From Vallitalea guaymasensis (GTDB lineage Bacteria > Bacillota > Clostridia > Lachnospirales > Vallitaleaceae), in assembly GCF_018141425.1 (NCBI RefSeq), contig NZ_CP058561.1:248001-312000 (forward strand): a DNA stretch of 64,000 nucleotides, in the 5' to 3' direction. The translations under genes and the position numbers were made by a program. How positions within the stretch are numbered: the first letter of the stretch is position 1; the number at the start of each line of letters is the position of its first letter. Under the pieces are notes generated by a model. It searched no databases and was not told the origin of the DNA. It saw only the letters and a list, made by a program, of their open reading frames with translations. This document shows positions 11,001 to 20,047 of the stretch, in pieces.

Positions 11001-11046
11001 AAATAGACTCAGTTCAGATAGTACAATTACTGAACAGAGTCTATTT
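11001..11046. terminator. Bidirectional terminator
   Basis: Strong hairpin with arms AAATAGACTC/GAGTCTATTT and GTTCAG/CTGAAC separated by one A-A mismatch. It has an A-tract on its left and a T-tract on its right, between the repeat-protein gene (+) and the tRNA-Thr gene (-). Confidence 0.85.
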
Positions 11047-11063
11047 TATTATACTTACGTCTA

Positions 11064-11086
11064 AATATAAAGCCCTAATTCAGGGC
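11064..11086 (-). terminator. Terminator of tRNA-Thr
   Basis: GCCCT (11072-11076) and AGGGC (11082-11086) arms with a five-base loop, followed leftward by TTTATATTT. It lies a few bases past the tRNA 3' end. Confidence 0.65.
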
Positions 11087-11092
11087 AAAAAA

Positions 11093-11165
11093 AGCTGAAG
11101 AGCAGACTTGAACTGCCGACTTCTTGCTTACCATGCAAGTACTCTACCTACTGAGTTACTCCAGC
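11093..11165 (-). tRNA. tRNA-Thr(GGT)
   Basis: A complete cloverleaf: acceptor GCTGGAG/CTTCAGC (one G-U pair), anticodon stem CTTGC/GCAAG with loop ATGGTAA, giving anticodon GGT. The discriminator base is U, as expected for Thr; CCA is not encoded. It lies 45 bp downstream of sigH and may share its transcript. Confidence 0.95.
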
Positions 11166-11210
11166 ATACTGACTAATTTTATAACATGTCATAAATTTTG
11201 TCAAGTATTT

Positions 11211-11852
11211 TTATACTCCCTTTTCAACTAAAATAAGTTCAACTTTTTTCTTGATTCTCTGCAATGCATTATCTATTGATTTTACTGGTCTTTTTAGATT
11301 CCCAGCAATCTCAACATAACTTTTTCCATATATATAACTTTGTAAAACTTCTTTTTCCAGCTTACTAAGTCTCTCATTGAGTTCATGCTCAATAATGCTT
11401 AGATTCTCTTGACCTATCAATAAATCTTCTGGATTGATTATTTTTCTAGAAGGCATCTTATCTATTAAAGTCGTTTTATCATTCTCTTCTTCATAAGAAG
11501 GTTTATTCAATGATATATATGAATTCAATGGAAGATGTTTCTGTCTTGTTGATGCTTTTACAGCTGATATAATCTGTCTTGTTACGCATAAATCTGCAAA
11601 AGAATAAAAGGACGCAGTTTTTTCTTCTTTAAAATCACGAATTGCTTTAAAGAGTCCAATCATGCCTTCTTGAATAATATCATCTCTACTAGCACCTATC
11701 AAAAAATATGATTTAGCTTTTTTTTCAACTAATATCTTGTACTTGTTCATTAAATAATCAAGTGCTTCATTATCCCCATCTCTCACTAATTCCACAAGTT
11801 GTTCATCTGAATACGTAACATATGAATCGTCGTACCAAGTAGCATAATCCAA
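11211..11852 (-). CDS. sigH: RNA polymerase sporulation sigma factor SigH
   Basis: Sigma-70 family factor that starts the sporulation cascade. The 213 residues show region 2 (DYLMNKYKILVEKKAKSYF, then DDIIQEGMIGLFKAIRDF), the ASFYSFADLCVTRQIISAVK block, and a region 4 helix-turn-helix near the C terminus (GKSYVEIAGNLKRPVKSIDN). The start codon is TTG (11850-11852): an in-frame TAG lies directly before it and GAGGGG is nine bases upstream, so no earlier start is possible. It follows yacP by 17 bp, the normal order in this phylum. Confidence 0.97.
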   Translation of the reverse strand: MDYATWYDDSYVTYSDEQLVELVRDGDNEALDYLMNKYKILVEKKAKSYFLIGASRDDIIQEGMIGLFKAIRDFKEEKTASFYSFADLCVTRQIISAVKASTRQKHLPLNSYISLNKPSYEEENDKTTLIDKMPSRKIINPEDLLIGQENLSIIEHELNERLSKLEKEVLQSYIYGKSYVEIAGNLKRPVKSIDNALQRIKKKVELILVEKGV

Positions 11853-11869
11853 CTACATCAACCCCTCTA

Positions 11870-12382
11870 TCATTTTCTACGCATCTTTTCCATCCACTCT
11901 AAAACTTTAGGGTCTAGGTGACCTTCTAAACGATTATTATCAATTTGAACTTTTTCAATGAAATTCTTACGAATATCACTTTCTATCATATTAACTTCAT
12001 TATGTAATTCCCTAGCTGATATACGACTTGCACCTTTTCCTAGTATTATAGTTTGTTCGAGACCATCTGATGTAGCAACTCTTACTCGATAATCTCTGCC
12101 TATTGAATGAGCAACTTTTTCAATATAATGATCCGCTGTCTCAACTTCCTTTGTAAATACTACATCTATATTATTATATTTCTCTATATTCCTAGTTCCT
12201 TTTACTCTATGTGCGTCAAATACAACTATGACTTCAATTTTTTTATATCCCTGATAATTGGACATTATATCCAGTAATTTTTTTCTGGCAATTTCTAAGC
12301 TTTCTTCTTCTACTGCTTTTTTTAGCTTGTCCCAAGCATAAATAATATTGTAACCATCTACTAATAGAAATTCTCGTGTCAA
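11870..12382 (-). CDS. yacP: NYN domain ribosome-associated endoribonuclease (YacP/Rae1 family)
   Basis: A 170-residue NYN (PIN-like) nuclease. The motifs FLLVDGYNIIYAW, VVFDAHRVKG, ETADHYIEKV and RVATSDGLEQ hold the acidic metal-binding residues. The B. subtilis homologue Rae1 cuts mRNA on the ribosome. The start codon is TTG (12380-12382) behind AGGAAGG; the ATG nearby is out of frame. It is coupled to sigH. A promoter just upstream (12420-12448) lets yacP-sigH be expressed independently of the GH2 gene before it. Confidence 0.92.
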   Translation of the reverse strand: MTREFLLVDGYNIIYAWDKLKKAVEEESLEIARKKLLDIMSNYQGYKKIEVIVVFDAHRVKGTRNIEKYNNIDVVFTKEVETADHYIEKVAHSIGRDYRVRVATSDGLEQTIILGKGASRISARELHNEVNMIESDIRKNFIEKVQIDNNRLEGHLDPKVLEWMEKMRRK

Positions 12383-12419
12383 AACATATCCGCCTTCCTT
12401 TAATTTGAAAGCATATTTA

Positions 12420-12448
12420 AGTATACTATATAATTTCTAGTTTGTAAA
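12420..12448 (-). promoter_or_regulatory. Promoter of yacP-sigH
   Basis: Read leftward: -35 TTTACA (12443-12448), 17-bp spacer, -10 TATACT (12420-12425). It lies in the 93-bp gap after the GH2 gene. Confidence 0.6.
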
Positions 12449-12475
12449 TGTAATTACAATATTATTTAATGGCAA

Positions 12476-15400
12476 TCATTTGAAAACTTTAAAATCCCTT
12501 ATACTGGCCCAAGCATTTTTTTCTAGACCAGTTATAGTAATTCTCACATAACGTACATCGTTACTTACAAAATCATCTTTCTGTATTTGATCACTAATGT
12601 TATTATCTGTTTTATCAACTACAGTAATCCAATTATTCTTATCTGATGATACTTCAACCTTATATTTATAAACAGTATCACTTTTTTCCCAAGTTACCTC
12701 TGTTCCCTGAATACTATAGGTATCTCCTAAATCAATTGTACACCAATGATTAGCATCCCAATCATTAGCACACCATCTTGTGTCAAAGCTATCATCATTT
12801 ATATAATAAACTCTATTACCTGACTGCTCGCTATCAGAAGAGACAAATCTATTAAAGGCTATATTTTCCCCTTCTTCAGGTATAACCCCATTACCATTCT
12901 CTGTTATTGGTACTACAGGCTCTGTCATATCTACAACGGAAATACTTATATTTGATTCTATCAGTCCATCAGAAGTTGCTTTACAGGTTATTGTACCAGT
13001 TTCATTTAAAATAGTCTTAACGAAGAATCCCCCTTTGCCATCTTCCAATATAAAAGGTGATTCACCGAGAAAAGTTCCTGCTCCTGTCACCTGAAACTCT
13101 ACTGAATTATTAGATAAAGGTACTATTTGATTATATTCATCCAGTGCAGTAACTGTAATCCTTGTCATATCACTGCCATCTGCTGTCAAGGTATAATCAT
13201 CAGCCTTCAATAATAATTTTACAGGTTGACCTGGAGTATGTCTAACATGACTAGCAACTACTTCTCCATTGATTCGTCCCTCTGCTCTTATTTCACCTCC
13301 AACGTAGTCTATATCCTTAAATTCAAAAAGGGGATGGTTCAAGCTGGTATATAGATTTGGTTGCTTAATTCCCTGGGAAATACCATTGACAAACAATTCT
13401 ACTTTATCACAATTACTGGCTACAGTTACTGTTGATGGTGAATTTTCTTTCCAATAGTTAGCTATATATACTACAGGACCATAATGTTCTCTACTCTGCT
13501 GAGATAGATAAAAATAGGCTACATGCTTAGGCATCCTAAACATGTCAAAGGCACCATGATATCTAATATTATTATTGCTATAGGAATCTGCAAGAGGTGT
13601 ATTATAATCAAATGCACACCATCCCAAAGCACCTGATACATTTTCTCTAATTTGAGCTTCATTCTGTACCTTAGCATGTCTTAATAGATTCTCTAACAAT
13701 CTGTCTTCGTTATCAAAAGACTTAACTGGAAACTTGTGTCCTTCATATTCGGTAACCAGCCAAGGTAATACTCTAGGTTCTTTTATCCCTTCTGTAAAAT
13801 CATTATACCCAAATAAATCTTCATAAAAAGCACTAAGATAATTAGCAACGAATCGAGAGCCAGTTGTTGGTCTTGTAGGATCTAGTGATCGAGCTTTTGC
13901 ATTAGTATTCTTGTAAAAACTATTGTCATCAATAGATTCATTAATCCTCACTGCCCAAGCAATAATACTTGGATGATTTCTATCCCTTATTATCATCTCT
14001 TCAATATTGTCAAGAACAATATCTTTCCAACTGGATAATCCTATATTGAACCAGCCTGGAGTCTCCTCCAAAACTAATAGACCTATTTCATCACATCTTT
14101 CCAAAAATTCAGGGTCCTGTGGATAATGAGAACATCTAACGATATTACATCCCATTTCATATTTTATGATATCCGCATCTCTAGCTTGAAGTCTATTAGC
14201 TGCAGCTCTTCCTATATATGGAAAAGTCTCGTGTCTATTAGTACCTCTTAGTTTCATATATTCTCCATTAATATAAAACTTTCCATCATTCTTGTTGAAA
14301 TTTATCCACCTAAGTCCTGTATCAGTTATATATTTATCTACATAATCCGTATCATTAATCAAAACCCTAGTATATACCTTATATAGATTAGGGTCATCAG
14401 GATGCCATAAATCAGGTTCTAGGATTCTTGTAGTAAAATTATTGAATTCATGGGTTGAACCAGCCTCTATTGTGTGACTGCTTTCCCCTATAGCTACTAT
14501 ATTATTATCTGCATCTACTATATCGGAAATGACTTTACATTGTTTTGGAACCATACTTTTATTATTGACCTTGGTGGTTGCTGCAACCATAATACTGTCA
14601 TCTTCTAAAGGTACTGTTCGAAGAAATGTCCAATCAACATATACTGGATCTGTAATAATCATATTGACATCACGATAAATCCCACCGAACAAGAAAAAAT
14701 CCACATCAATAAGTCCTTCTGGTGGTATATCCTTTCTCTCTGTAGAATCTACTCTTACAGCAATTACATTATCCACATTACCATAATCAATATAATCTGT
14801 TATATCATATGTAAAAGAAGTATAAGCACCTTTGTGTTCACCCACAAAGCTTCCGTTAACATAGACTTCAGCTACTGTTGATACTCCTTGGAATTCTATT
14901 AGAACCCTTCGTCCCCTATATTCTTCTGGTACATTAAAATGTCTTCTGTACCAAGAAATAAATTGGACCTGTGATATGTCTAGATCAAAGTGTTTATTAA
15001 GCAATTTATTACAATGAGGTAGACAAACATCGGTAAATCTTAATTCATCGCAAGTAATGGATTTATAGTTTTCATTATCTTGATTGGAATATAACCAATT
15101 TGTATTGAAATTGAGAATAGAGCGATTAGAATTTACATTAGAATATGGTGTTGGTTCTATAGGCTCTGAGAACTTTTTAGTACCAAAAACCTTGAAGTCA
15201 TAAAAACTTGCCCAACAACCATTTTCAGTTTCAGTAATAGTTATTCGTACATATCTTATATTATCAATATTAAAATCATTAGTTTGAATTTGCTTAGAAA
15301 TAGTATTGTTGGTTTCATCTGCTACCATCAACCAATTAATATCATCAGGTGATACTTCTATCTTGTATTTATAGACTTTATTGAATTCCCATTTGACACT

Positions 15401-15679
15401 GCATCCATCAAGGGTATGACTTGCACCCAAGTCTACCTTCCACCAGTGTCCCCATTTCCCATCACTGGCACTCCAGCGAGTGGACTCGTCACCGTCATTG
15501 CCTTTGTCTGCTGTTCTTCCTGATATGGGCTGCCAGCTATCTGCTGTAGCTGTTTTACCTTGAGCTACATCATTGTTCTCAACTGCAAATGCGTTATTTG
15601 ACATGAAAATAACTGTCAAAAAGATTATAGATACTAAGACTACTCCATTAAGTTTATAAAGCTTCTTCAACTTATCCAT
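12476..15679 (-). CDS. Secreted GH2 glycosidase with two discoidin domains
   Basis: About 1,067 residues. Signal peptide (cleavage after NAFA), F5/8 type C (discoidin, CBM32-like) domain at about 35-168, GH2 sugar-binding and Ig-like domains (about 190-465), TIM barrel (about 465-760), DUF4982-like and Ig-like C-terminal domains (about 800-935), and a second discoidin domain to the end. Acid/base Glu581 (RINESID) and nucleophile Glu644 (VTEYEG) are present. It is likely a beta-galactosidase or related exo-enzyme on an extracellular glycan. An ATG 17 codons upstream (15730) is in frame, but AGAGGAAG sits just before 15679. The gene interrupts the rlmB-yacP-sigH run. Confidence 0.9.
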   Translation of the reverse strand: MDKLKKLYKLNGVVLVSIIFLTVIFMSNNAFAVENNDVAQGKTATADSWQPISGRTADKGNDGDESTRWSASDGKWGHWWKVDLGASHTLDGCSVKWEFNKVYKYKIEVSPDDINWLMVADETNNTISKQIQTNDFNIDNIRYVRITITETENGCWASFYDFKVFGTKKFSEPIEPTPYSNVNSNRSILNFNTNWLYSNQDNENYKSITCDELRFTDVCLPHCNKLLNKHFDLDISQVQFISWYRRHFNVPEEYRGRRVLIEFQGVSTVAEVYVNGSFVGEHKGAYTSFTYDITDYIDYGNVDNVIAVRVDSTERKDIPPEGLIDVDFFLFGGIYRDVNMIITDPVYVDWTFLRTVPLEDDSIMVAATTKVNNKSMVPKQCKVISDIVDADNNIVAIGESSHTIEAGSTHEFNNFTTRILEPDLWHPDDPNLYKVYTRVLINDTDYVDKYITDTGLRWINFNKNDGKFYINGEYMKLRGTNRHETFPYIGRAAANRLQARDADIIKYEMGCNIVRCSHYPQDPEFLERCDEIGLLVLEETPGWFNIGLSSWKDIVLDNIEEMIIRDRNHPSIIAWAVRINESIDDNSFYKNTNAKARSLDPTRPTTGSRFVANYLSAFYEDLFGYNDFTEGIKEPRVLPWLVTEYEGHKFPVKSFDNEDRLLENLLRHAKVQNEAQIRENVSGALGWCAFDYNTPLADSYSNNNIRYHGAFDMFRMPKHVAYFYLSQQSREHYGPVVYIANYWKENSPSTVTVASNCDKVELFVNGISQGIKQPNLYTSLNHPLFEFKDIDYVGGEIRAEGRINGEVVASHVRHTPGQPVKLLLKADDYTLTADGSDMTRITVTALDEYNQIVPLSNNSVEFQVTGAGTFLGESPFILEDGKGGFFVKTILNETGTITCKATSDGLIESNISISVVDMTEPVVPITENGNGVIPEEGENIAFNRFVSSDSEQSGNRVYYINDDSFDTRWCANDWDANHWCTIDLGDTYSIQGTEVTWEKSDTVYKYKVEVSSDKNNWITVVDKTDNNISDQIQKDDFVSNDVRYVRITITGLEKNAWASIRDFKVFK

Positions 15680-15700
15680 ACCTATTCTTCCTCTCTTATT

Positions 15701-15730
15701 TTTATAGAATCTAGTTATACACTTAGTCAA
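15701..15730 (-). promoter_or_regulatory. Promoter of the GH2 gene
   Basis: Read leftward: -35 TTGACT (15725-15730), 18-bp spacer, -10 TATAAA (15701-15706). The predicted start gives a very short leader that begins at the ribosome binding site. The -35 lies in one copy of a duplicated segment. Confidence 0.55.
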
Positions 15731-15819
15731 TTCTAGTCTATAATAATTAGAAAGTTAGTATTATTAGAGTTAGTAATAGTATCCCAGGGGTTATAGTTTA
15801 GTCAATTCTAGTTATAATC
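15723..15819 (-). repeat. Direct repeat pair between rlmB and the GH2 gene
   Basis: TTAGTCAATTCTAGT occurs at 15723-15737 and again at 15798-15812, 75 bp apart, each followed on the + strand by TATAAT-like sequence. The right copy covers the end of rlmB. Both copies contain TTGACT on the minus strand, so the duplication may have made tandem promoters. Confidence 0.85.
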
Positions 15820-16551
15820 TCTTTGCCTTAGGGCTTCATAAGTTAGTATTCCTGCTGCCACTGAAGCATTAAGAGAAGTTATCTCACCTTTCATTGGTAC
15901 CTTAACTATAAAATCACATTTTTCTTTTACATTCCTAGATACTCCTTCGCCTTCGTTACCAATTACTATGGCAAGAGAACCCTTCAAATCAACATTATAC
16001 ATAAGTTCTCCATCCATATCAGCACAAGCTATCCAGAAACCCTCTTTCTTTAGATCATCAATGGTTCTAGCTACATTGGTTACTCTAGCTACCCTCGTAT
16101 GCTCAATAGCACCAGCTGATGTTTTAGCAACAGTAGCTGTCAATCCTACCGCTCTTCTCTTAGGTATTATCACCCCATGAACTCCCGCAATATTAGCAGT
16201 TCTTAGTATAGCTCCTAGATTATGGGGATCTTCAATGCTATCAAGAATCAATATAAAAGGTGCTTCACCTTTGTCGTTAGCATATTTTATCATATCTTTT
16301 ACATCTACATAATCATATGCTGCGGCATAAGCTATGACTCCTTGGTGCTTTTTAGTTACCGAAATATCATTTAATTTATCTTTACTTACAAAATTTACGA
16401 TTATGTTCTTTTTTCTAGCCTCAGAGACAATCTTTTTGATTGGTCCATCATGCTTACCATCTATAATAAAAATCTTATCTATACTTCTATCAGCTTTTAA
16501 TGCTTCTGTTACAGCATTTCTTCCTTCTAGAATCAATTCCGTATTATCCAT
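15808..16551 (-). CDS. rlmB: 23S rRNA (guanosine-2'-O-)-methyltransferase RlmB
   Basis: SpoU/TrmH-family enzyme that 2'-O-methylates a guanosine of the 23S peptidyl-transferase region with S-adenosylmethionine. The 247 residues start with the substrate-binding domain (ILEGRNAVTEAL), then the knotted SPOUT domain: LDSIEDPHNLGAILRTA (motif 1), VIGNEGEGVS (motif 2) and VPMKGEITSLNASVAAGILTYEALRQR (motif 3). The ATG follows AGAGAGGA. It lies 16 bp after the flippase gene in the cysE-to-rlmB run. Confidence 0.95.
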   Translation of the reverse strand: MDNTELILEGRNAVTEALKADRSIDKIFIIDGKHDGPIKKIVSEARKKNIIVNFVSKDKLNDISVTKKHQGVIAYAAAYDYVDVKDMIKYANDKGEAPFILILDSIEDPHNLGAILRTANIAGVHGVIIPKRRAVGLTATVAKTSAGAIEHTRVARVTNVARTIDDLKKEGFWIACADMDGELMYNVDLKGSLAIVIGNEGEGVSRNVKEKCDFIVKVPMKGEITSLNASVAAGILTYEALRQRDYN

Positions 16552-16567
16552 TACTATTCCTCTCTTG

Positions 16568-18169
16568 TCATTTAATAAGTTTCATACTTTTTAGTTTTTG
16601 TATTATTTTTTCATTGTTAGGGATAAATGCAAAATCTTCTTCCTGCAAAGTTCTAGTCAATATAAGCATAATTACATATATTATCATTCCAGATATAATT
16701 GCTAGAAGAGTTGATATTGTATTACTGTTAATGAGCTTATACATACCATGATAAATTACATAAACACCTAATCCCATAATTCCTGCTGATAGTATGGGTT
16801 TAATAACTATCTTGATAACATTAAGTTTAAGTTTAGTTTCTCTCTTTATCATCAAATAATTCAATATGACATATACCACATAATAGCATATTGAGCCTAT
16901 GATTGCTCCTTTTAATTGTAGATCACTTGCTACTAGAGAATAGTTTATAATAATTTTTATAACTACACTTATTGCAAGGGATGCTAATGGGAAAAAATAT
17001 TTACCCATTCCTTGTAGTATACCTGCTAATGCCTGTCCTAAGATTATAAATATTAAGCAGACAGCATACAACATAAGATATTCATATCCTGCAGAAGTTG
17101 GATATAATAATTCCATAATGGGTTCAGCTAGTAAAAAAAGACCCACTGCTGCTGGTAAAGCAAGTAAAAGAGCAAATCTGATTGCCAATTTTATCTTAGC
17201 TACTAAATCAGCAGTATTATTCTTAGCTACAGCAACTGATACAGCAGGAACAATACTAATCATTAGAGCTAAACTTATTGTCAAAGGTACATTGACTATG
17301 GTAAAAGCATTACCCATCTGTCCATACATATCAACAGCTTGTTGCTTGTCAATAAATATTGCACCCAACCTTTTATATATGGTGCTTGAATCTATTAAAT
17401 TCATTATAGAATACGCAGCCGAAACAATTGTAATAGGTATAGCAATCACAATGAGCTTTTTGGCAACTTCACCAAATCTTATATGCTTCTTCCTTGCTGT
17501 TGCCATCACTTGTTTATTTATATCTTTTCTTTTCCTAATATAATACAAGATAATAAATAATGTGGATACTAAAAATCCAAGGGATGTTCCAAGTGCAGCT
17601 CCGCCAACCGAATATGGTACACTATGATTCATTTGTATTAACATATAAGTAATACCTATACCTAATACCACTTTTGTTATATTTTCTATTATCTGAGTCA
17701 TAGCAGTAGGTACCATTATCTGCATACCTTGAAAATATCCTTTGAAAGCTCCTGTGATAGATATAAATATTGGCGATACAGCTAGTCCAAATATTACGTA
17801 TCTAGATTCACTTGGCCAATCGCCCATATTAATAATCTGATCTACACCAAGTACCATGAACAATGATATAAATGCACCGAATATGCTAATTATTATCATT
17901 GAATATTTGTAAATATAATGTGCATTATAATAATCTTCCTTAGCTATTTTCTCTGACGTAAGTTTTGATAGGGCATTGGGTATTCCTACTAAAGATGCCG
18001 AAACCAATAATGAATATAATGGATACACAGTAGTATAATAGCCAATCCCTTCTGTTCCAACCAAGTAAGCTAAAGGAATTCTATATAGAGCACTGAATAT
18101 CTTTGCGATCAAACCTGCAAGTGAAAGAATCATTGCCCCTTTTACAAATGTTTTCGTTTGTGTAGTCAT
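16568..18169 (-). CDS. SpoVB/YtgP-type polysaccharide (lipid-linked) flippase
   Basis: A 533-residue polytopic protein of the MOP superfamily with about 14 membrane helices. The N terminus (FVKGAMILSLAGLIAKIFSA, then YRIPLAYLVGTEGIGYY) is typical of the SpoVB/YtgP branch, which flips lipid-linked wall precursors or acts in spore cortex synthesis. Its start overlaps the mrnC stop by one base (TAATG), implying translational coupling. This flippase is an uncommon guest between mrnC and rlmB, so a role in peptidoglycan is likely but not certain. SpoVB itself or a general MurJ substitute are both possible. Confidence 0.85.
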   Translation of the reverse strand: MTTQTKTFVKGAMILSLAGLIAKIFSALYRIPLAYLVGTEGIGYYTTVYPLYSLLVSASLVGIPNALSKLTSEKIAKEDYYNAHYIYKYSMIIISIFGAFISLFMVLGVDQIINMGDWPSESRYVIFGLAVSPIFISITGAFKGYFQGMQIMVPTAMTQIIENITKVVLGIGITYMLIQMNHSVPYSVGGAALGTSLGFLVSTLFIILYYIRKRKDINKQVMATARKKHIRFGEVAKKLIVIAIPITIVSAAYSIMNLIDSSTIYKRLGAIFIDKQQAVDMYGQMGNAFTIVNVPLTISLALMISIVPAVSVAVAKNNTADLVAKIKLAIRFALLLALPAAVGLFLLAEPIMELLYPTSAGYEYLMLYAVCLIFIILGQALAGILQGMGKYFFPLASLAISVVIKIIINYSLVASDLQLKGAIIGSICYYVVYVILNYLMIKRETKLKLNVIKIVIKPILSAGIMGLGVYVIYHGMYKLINSNTISTLLAIISGMIIYVIMLILTRTLQEEDFAFIPNNEKIIQKLKSMKLIK

Positions 18170-18582
18170 TATTTTACTCCTCTAACAATCAATTCAATGA
18201 TTCTTTTGAATCTATTATCTAAATATAGAAAACCAATCAATGCTTCAAAACCAGTTGCAACTCTGTAGTCAATCAAATCAGCATTCTTGGGTACTGTACC
18301 CGACTTAGCATTTCTTCCTCTTTTATATATGTTAAATTCTTCCTCAGTCAATATGTCTTCGATTTCTCTAAACATTTTTGCTTGAGCTGACGCTTTTACA
18401 TAATTACTTGTTTTTTTATGGAGTCTATTAACAGGTGAATTACCCTCTGCTATAACTTTTGATTTGATTATCAAATCATATACACTATCTCCAATATATG
18501 CAAGAACTAAAGGTGAATATTGCTTAGGATTTACGTCTTTTATATCAAGACTATCTTTAAAGTAGTCAATAAAATCTTGCAT
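18169..18582 (-). CDS. mrnC: Mini-ribonuclease 3 (MrnC)
   Basis: RNase III catalytic domain without the RNA-binding domain, which trims 23S precursor ends in Firmicutes. YSPLVLAYIGDSVYDLIIK carries the signature acidic residues, and ATGFEALIGFLYL the second metal site. The open frame begins three codons earlier (18591), but AGAAAGGA abuts that ATG, while it sits nine bases before the ATG at 18582, so the shorter 137-residue form is preferred. It follows cysS by 30 bp, as in most Firmicutes. It fits the rRNA-processing theme with rlmB and the pre-rRNA stems. Confidence 0.93.
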   Translation of the reverse strand: MQDFIDYFKDSLDIKDVNPKQYSPLVLAYIGDSVYDLIIKSKVIAEGNSPVNRLHKKTSNYVKASAQAKMFREIEDILTEEEFNIYKRGRNAKSGTVPKNADLIDYRVATGFEALIGFLYLDNRFKRIIELIVRGVK

Positions 18583-18612
18583 CAATTCCATTCCTTTCTC
18601 ATAAGTAACCTA

Positions 18613-20016
18613 TTATCCTCTATGCCAACGTACACCTTCACGTGTGTCTTCAAGGATAATACCTTTGTCTTTTAAATCATCTCTTATTTTATCCGCTAAT
18701 GCGAAATCTCTATCTTTACGTGCTTGTTGTCTCTTTTCAATTAGATCATTTATTTCCTCATCTAGTAAAATTTCCTTTTTCTTACTTACTATTCCTAGTA
18801 TACCACATAGTTCATCAATTAGTATAATAATATCTTGAATAAATTTTCTAGAAGAATCTGAATCAGTATTCTTATTAGCGAATTTGACTAATTCGAATAT
18901 AGCTGATATAGCATCTGCAGTATTGAAGTCATCCTCCATAGCAGTTTCAAATTTTATTTTATATTTTTCCAATTCTTTTTGTTCATTAAATATTAATTCT
19001 TTTTCATTATAATCGTCTGCTTGGGCATTCTTTAATAAATGCTCTAGATTATCTCTACTTGTTTGAATTCTTTCAAGTCCGTTAGCTGCAGCTTGCATTA
19101 GATCCCTACTGAAATTGATAGGACTTCTATAATGGACGTTCAGCATAAAGAATCTTACCACATCATATGAAAAATCATCAACTATTTCTCTAACTGTGAA
19201 GAAATTACCTAGAGATTTTGACATCTTCTTATTATCTACATTGACAAATCTGTTGTGCATCCAGTATTTAGAGAATTGCTTATCATTAACAGCTTCACTT
19301 TGTGCTATTTCATTTTCATGGTGTGGGAAAACAAGGTCTTCTCCACCAGCATGAATATCTATACTGTCTCCAAGATATTTTTTAGCCATTACTGAACACT
19401 CTATGTGCCATCCAGGTCTACCTTCACCCCAAGGTGATTTCCATGCAGGCTCTCCTTCTTTCTTTGGCTTCCATAAAACAAAGTCCATTGGATTTCTCTT
19501 TTCTGTATCAACAGCAATCCTAGCTCCTGCTTCCAAGTCCTCTTGATTCTTATTGGATAGCTTACCATATGGTTTGAATTTTTTTGTTTCAAAATAGACA
19601 CTGCCATTAACCTCGTAAGCATAACCTTTTTCAATTAGCTGCTCAATCATCTTGACCATGTCATCTATTTCTTCAGTTGCTTTTGGATAAATAGTAGCTG
19701 GTTTAACATTCAATCCCTCAGAATCAATTAAGAATTCTTTCATATACTTACTTGATATCTCGCTATAATCTACCCCTTCTTCATTGGCTTTCTTGATTAT
19801 TTTATCATCTATATCAGTAAAATTGGAAACGTAGATAACATCATAATTTTTATACTCAAAATATTTTCTGACCGTATCAAACACTATCAATGGTCTAGCA
19901 TTTCCTATATGAATATAGTTATATACTGTTGGACCACAAACATACATTCTTACCTTGCCTTTCTCGATTGATTCAAATGTCTCTTTTTTGTTAGTTAAAG
20001 TATTATATAATTTCAT
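18613..20016 (-). CDS. cysS: Cysteinyl-tRNA synthetase
   Basis: Class I aminoacyl-tRNA synthetase charging tRNA-Cys. The 467 residues match the family. The HIGH motif appears as HIGN (YNYIHIGNARPLIVFDT), the zinc site includes Cys28 and the later C-H-E residues (WHIECSVMA, HHENEIAQ), and KMSKS is present as KKMSKSLGNF. The start follows AAAGGA. It is second in the T-box-controlled cysE-cysS unit (31-bp gap). Confidence 0.98.
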   Translation of the reverse strand: MKLYNTLTNKKETFESIEKGKVRMYVCGPTVYNYIHIGNARPLIVFDTVRKYFEYKNYDVIYVSNFTDIDDKIIKKANEEGVDYSEISSKYMKEFLIDSEGLNVKPATIYPKATEEIDDMVKMIEQLIEKGYAYEVNGSVYFETKKFKPYGKLSNKNQEDLEAGARIAVDTEKRNPMDFVLWKPKKEGEPAWKSPWGEGRPGWHIECSVMAKKYLGDSIDIHAGGEDLVFPHHENEIAQSEAVNDKQFSKYWMHNRFVNVDNKKMSKSLGNFFTVREIVDDFSYDVVRFFMLNVHYRSPINFSRDLMQAAANGLERIQTSRDNLEHLLKNAQADDYNEKELIFNEQKELEKYKIKFETAMEDDFNTADAISAIFELVKFANKNTDSDSSRKFIQDIIILIDELCGILGIVSKKKEILLDEEINDLIEKRQQARKDRDFALADKIRDDLKDKGIILEDTREGVRWHRG

Positions 20017-20047
20017 TTTATCCTTTCCCTTCTCTATTTAATATGTT

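Noticed and set aside
12476-15819. Mobile element carrying the GH2 gene
   Set aside because: No transposase, terminal inverted repeats or target-site duplication flanking the gene on both sides; the only repeat pair lies on one side.
16500-16751. Short frames on the + strand near the flippase/rlmB junction
   Set aside because: Shadows of coupled genes on the other strand, with no SD.
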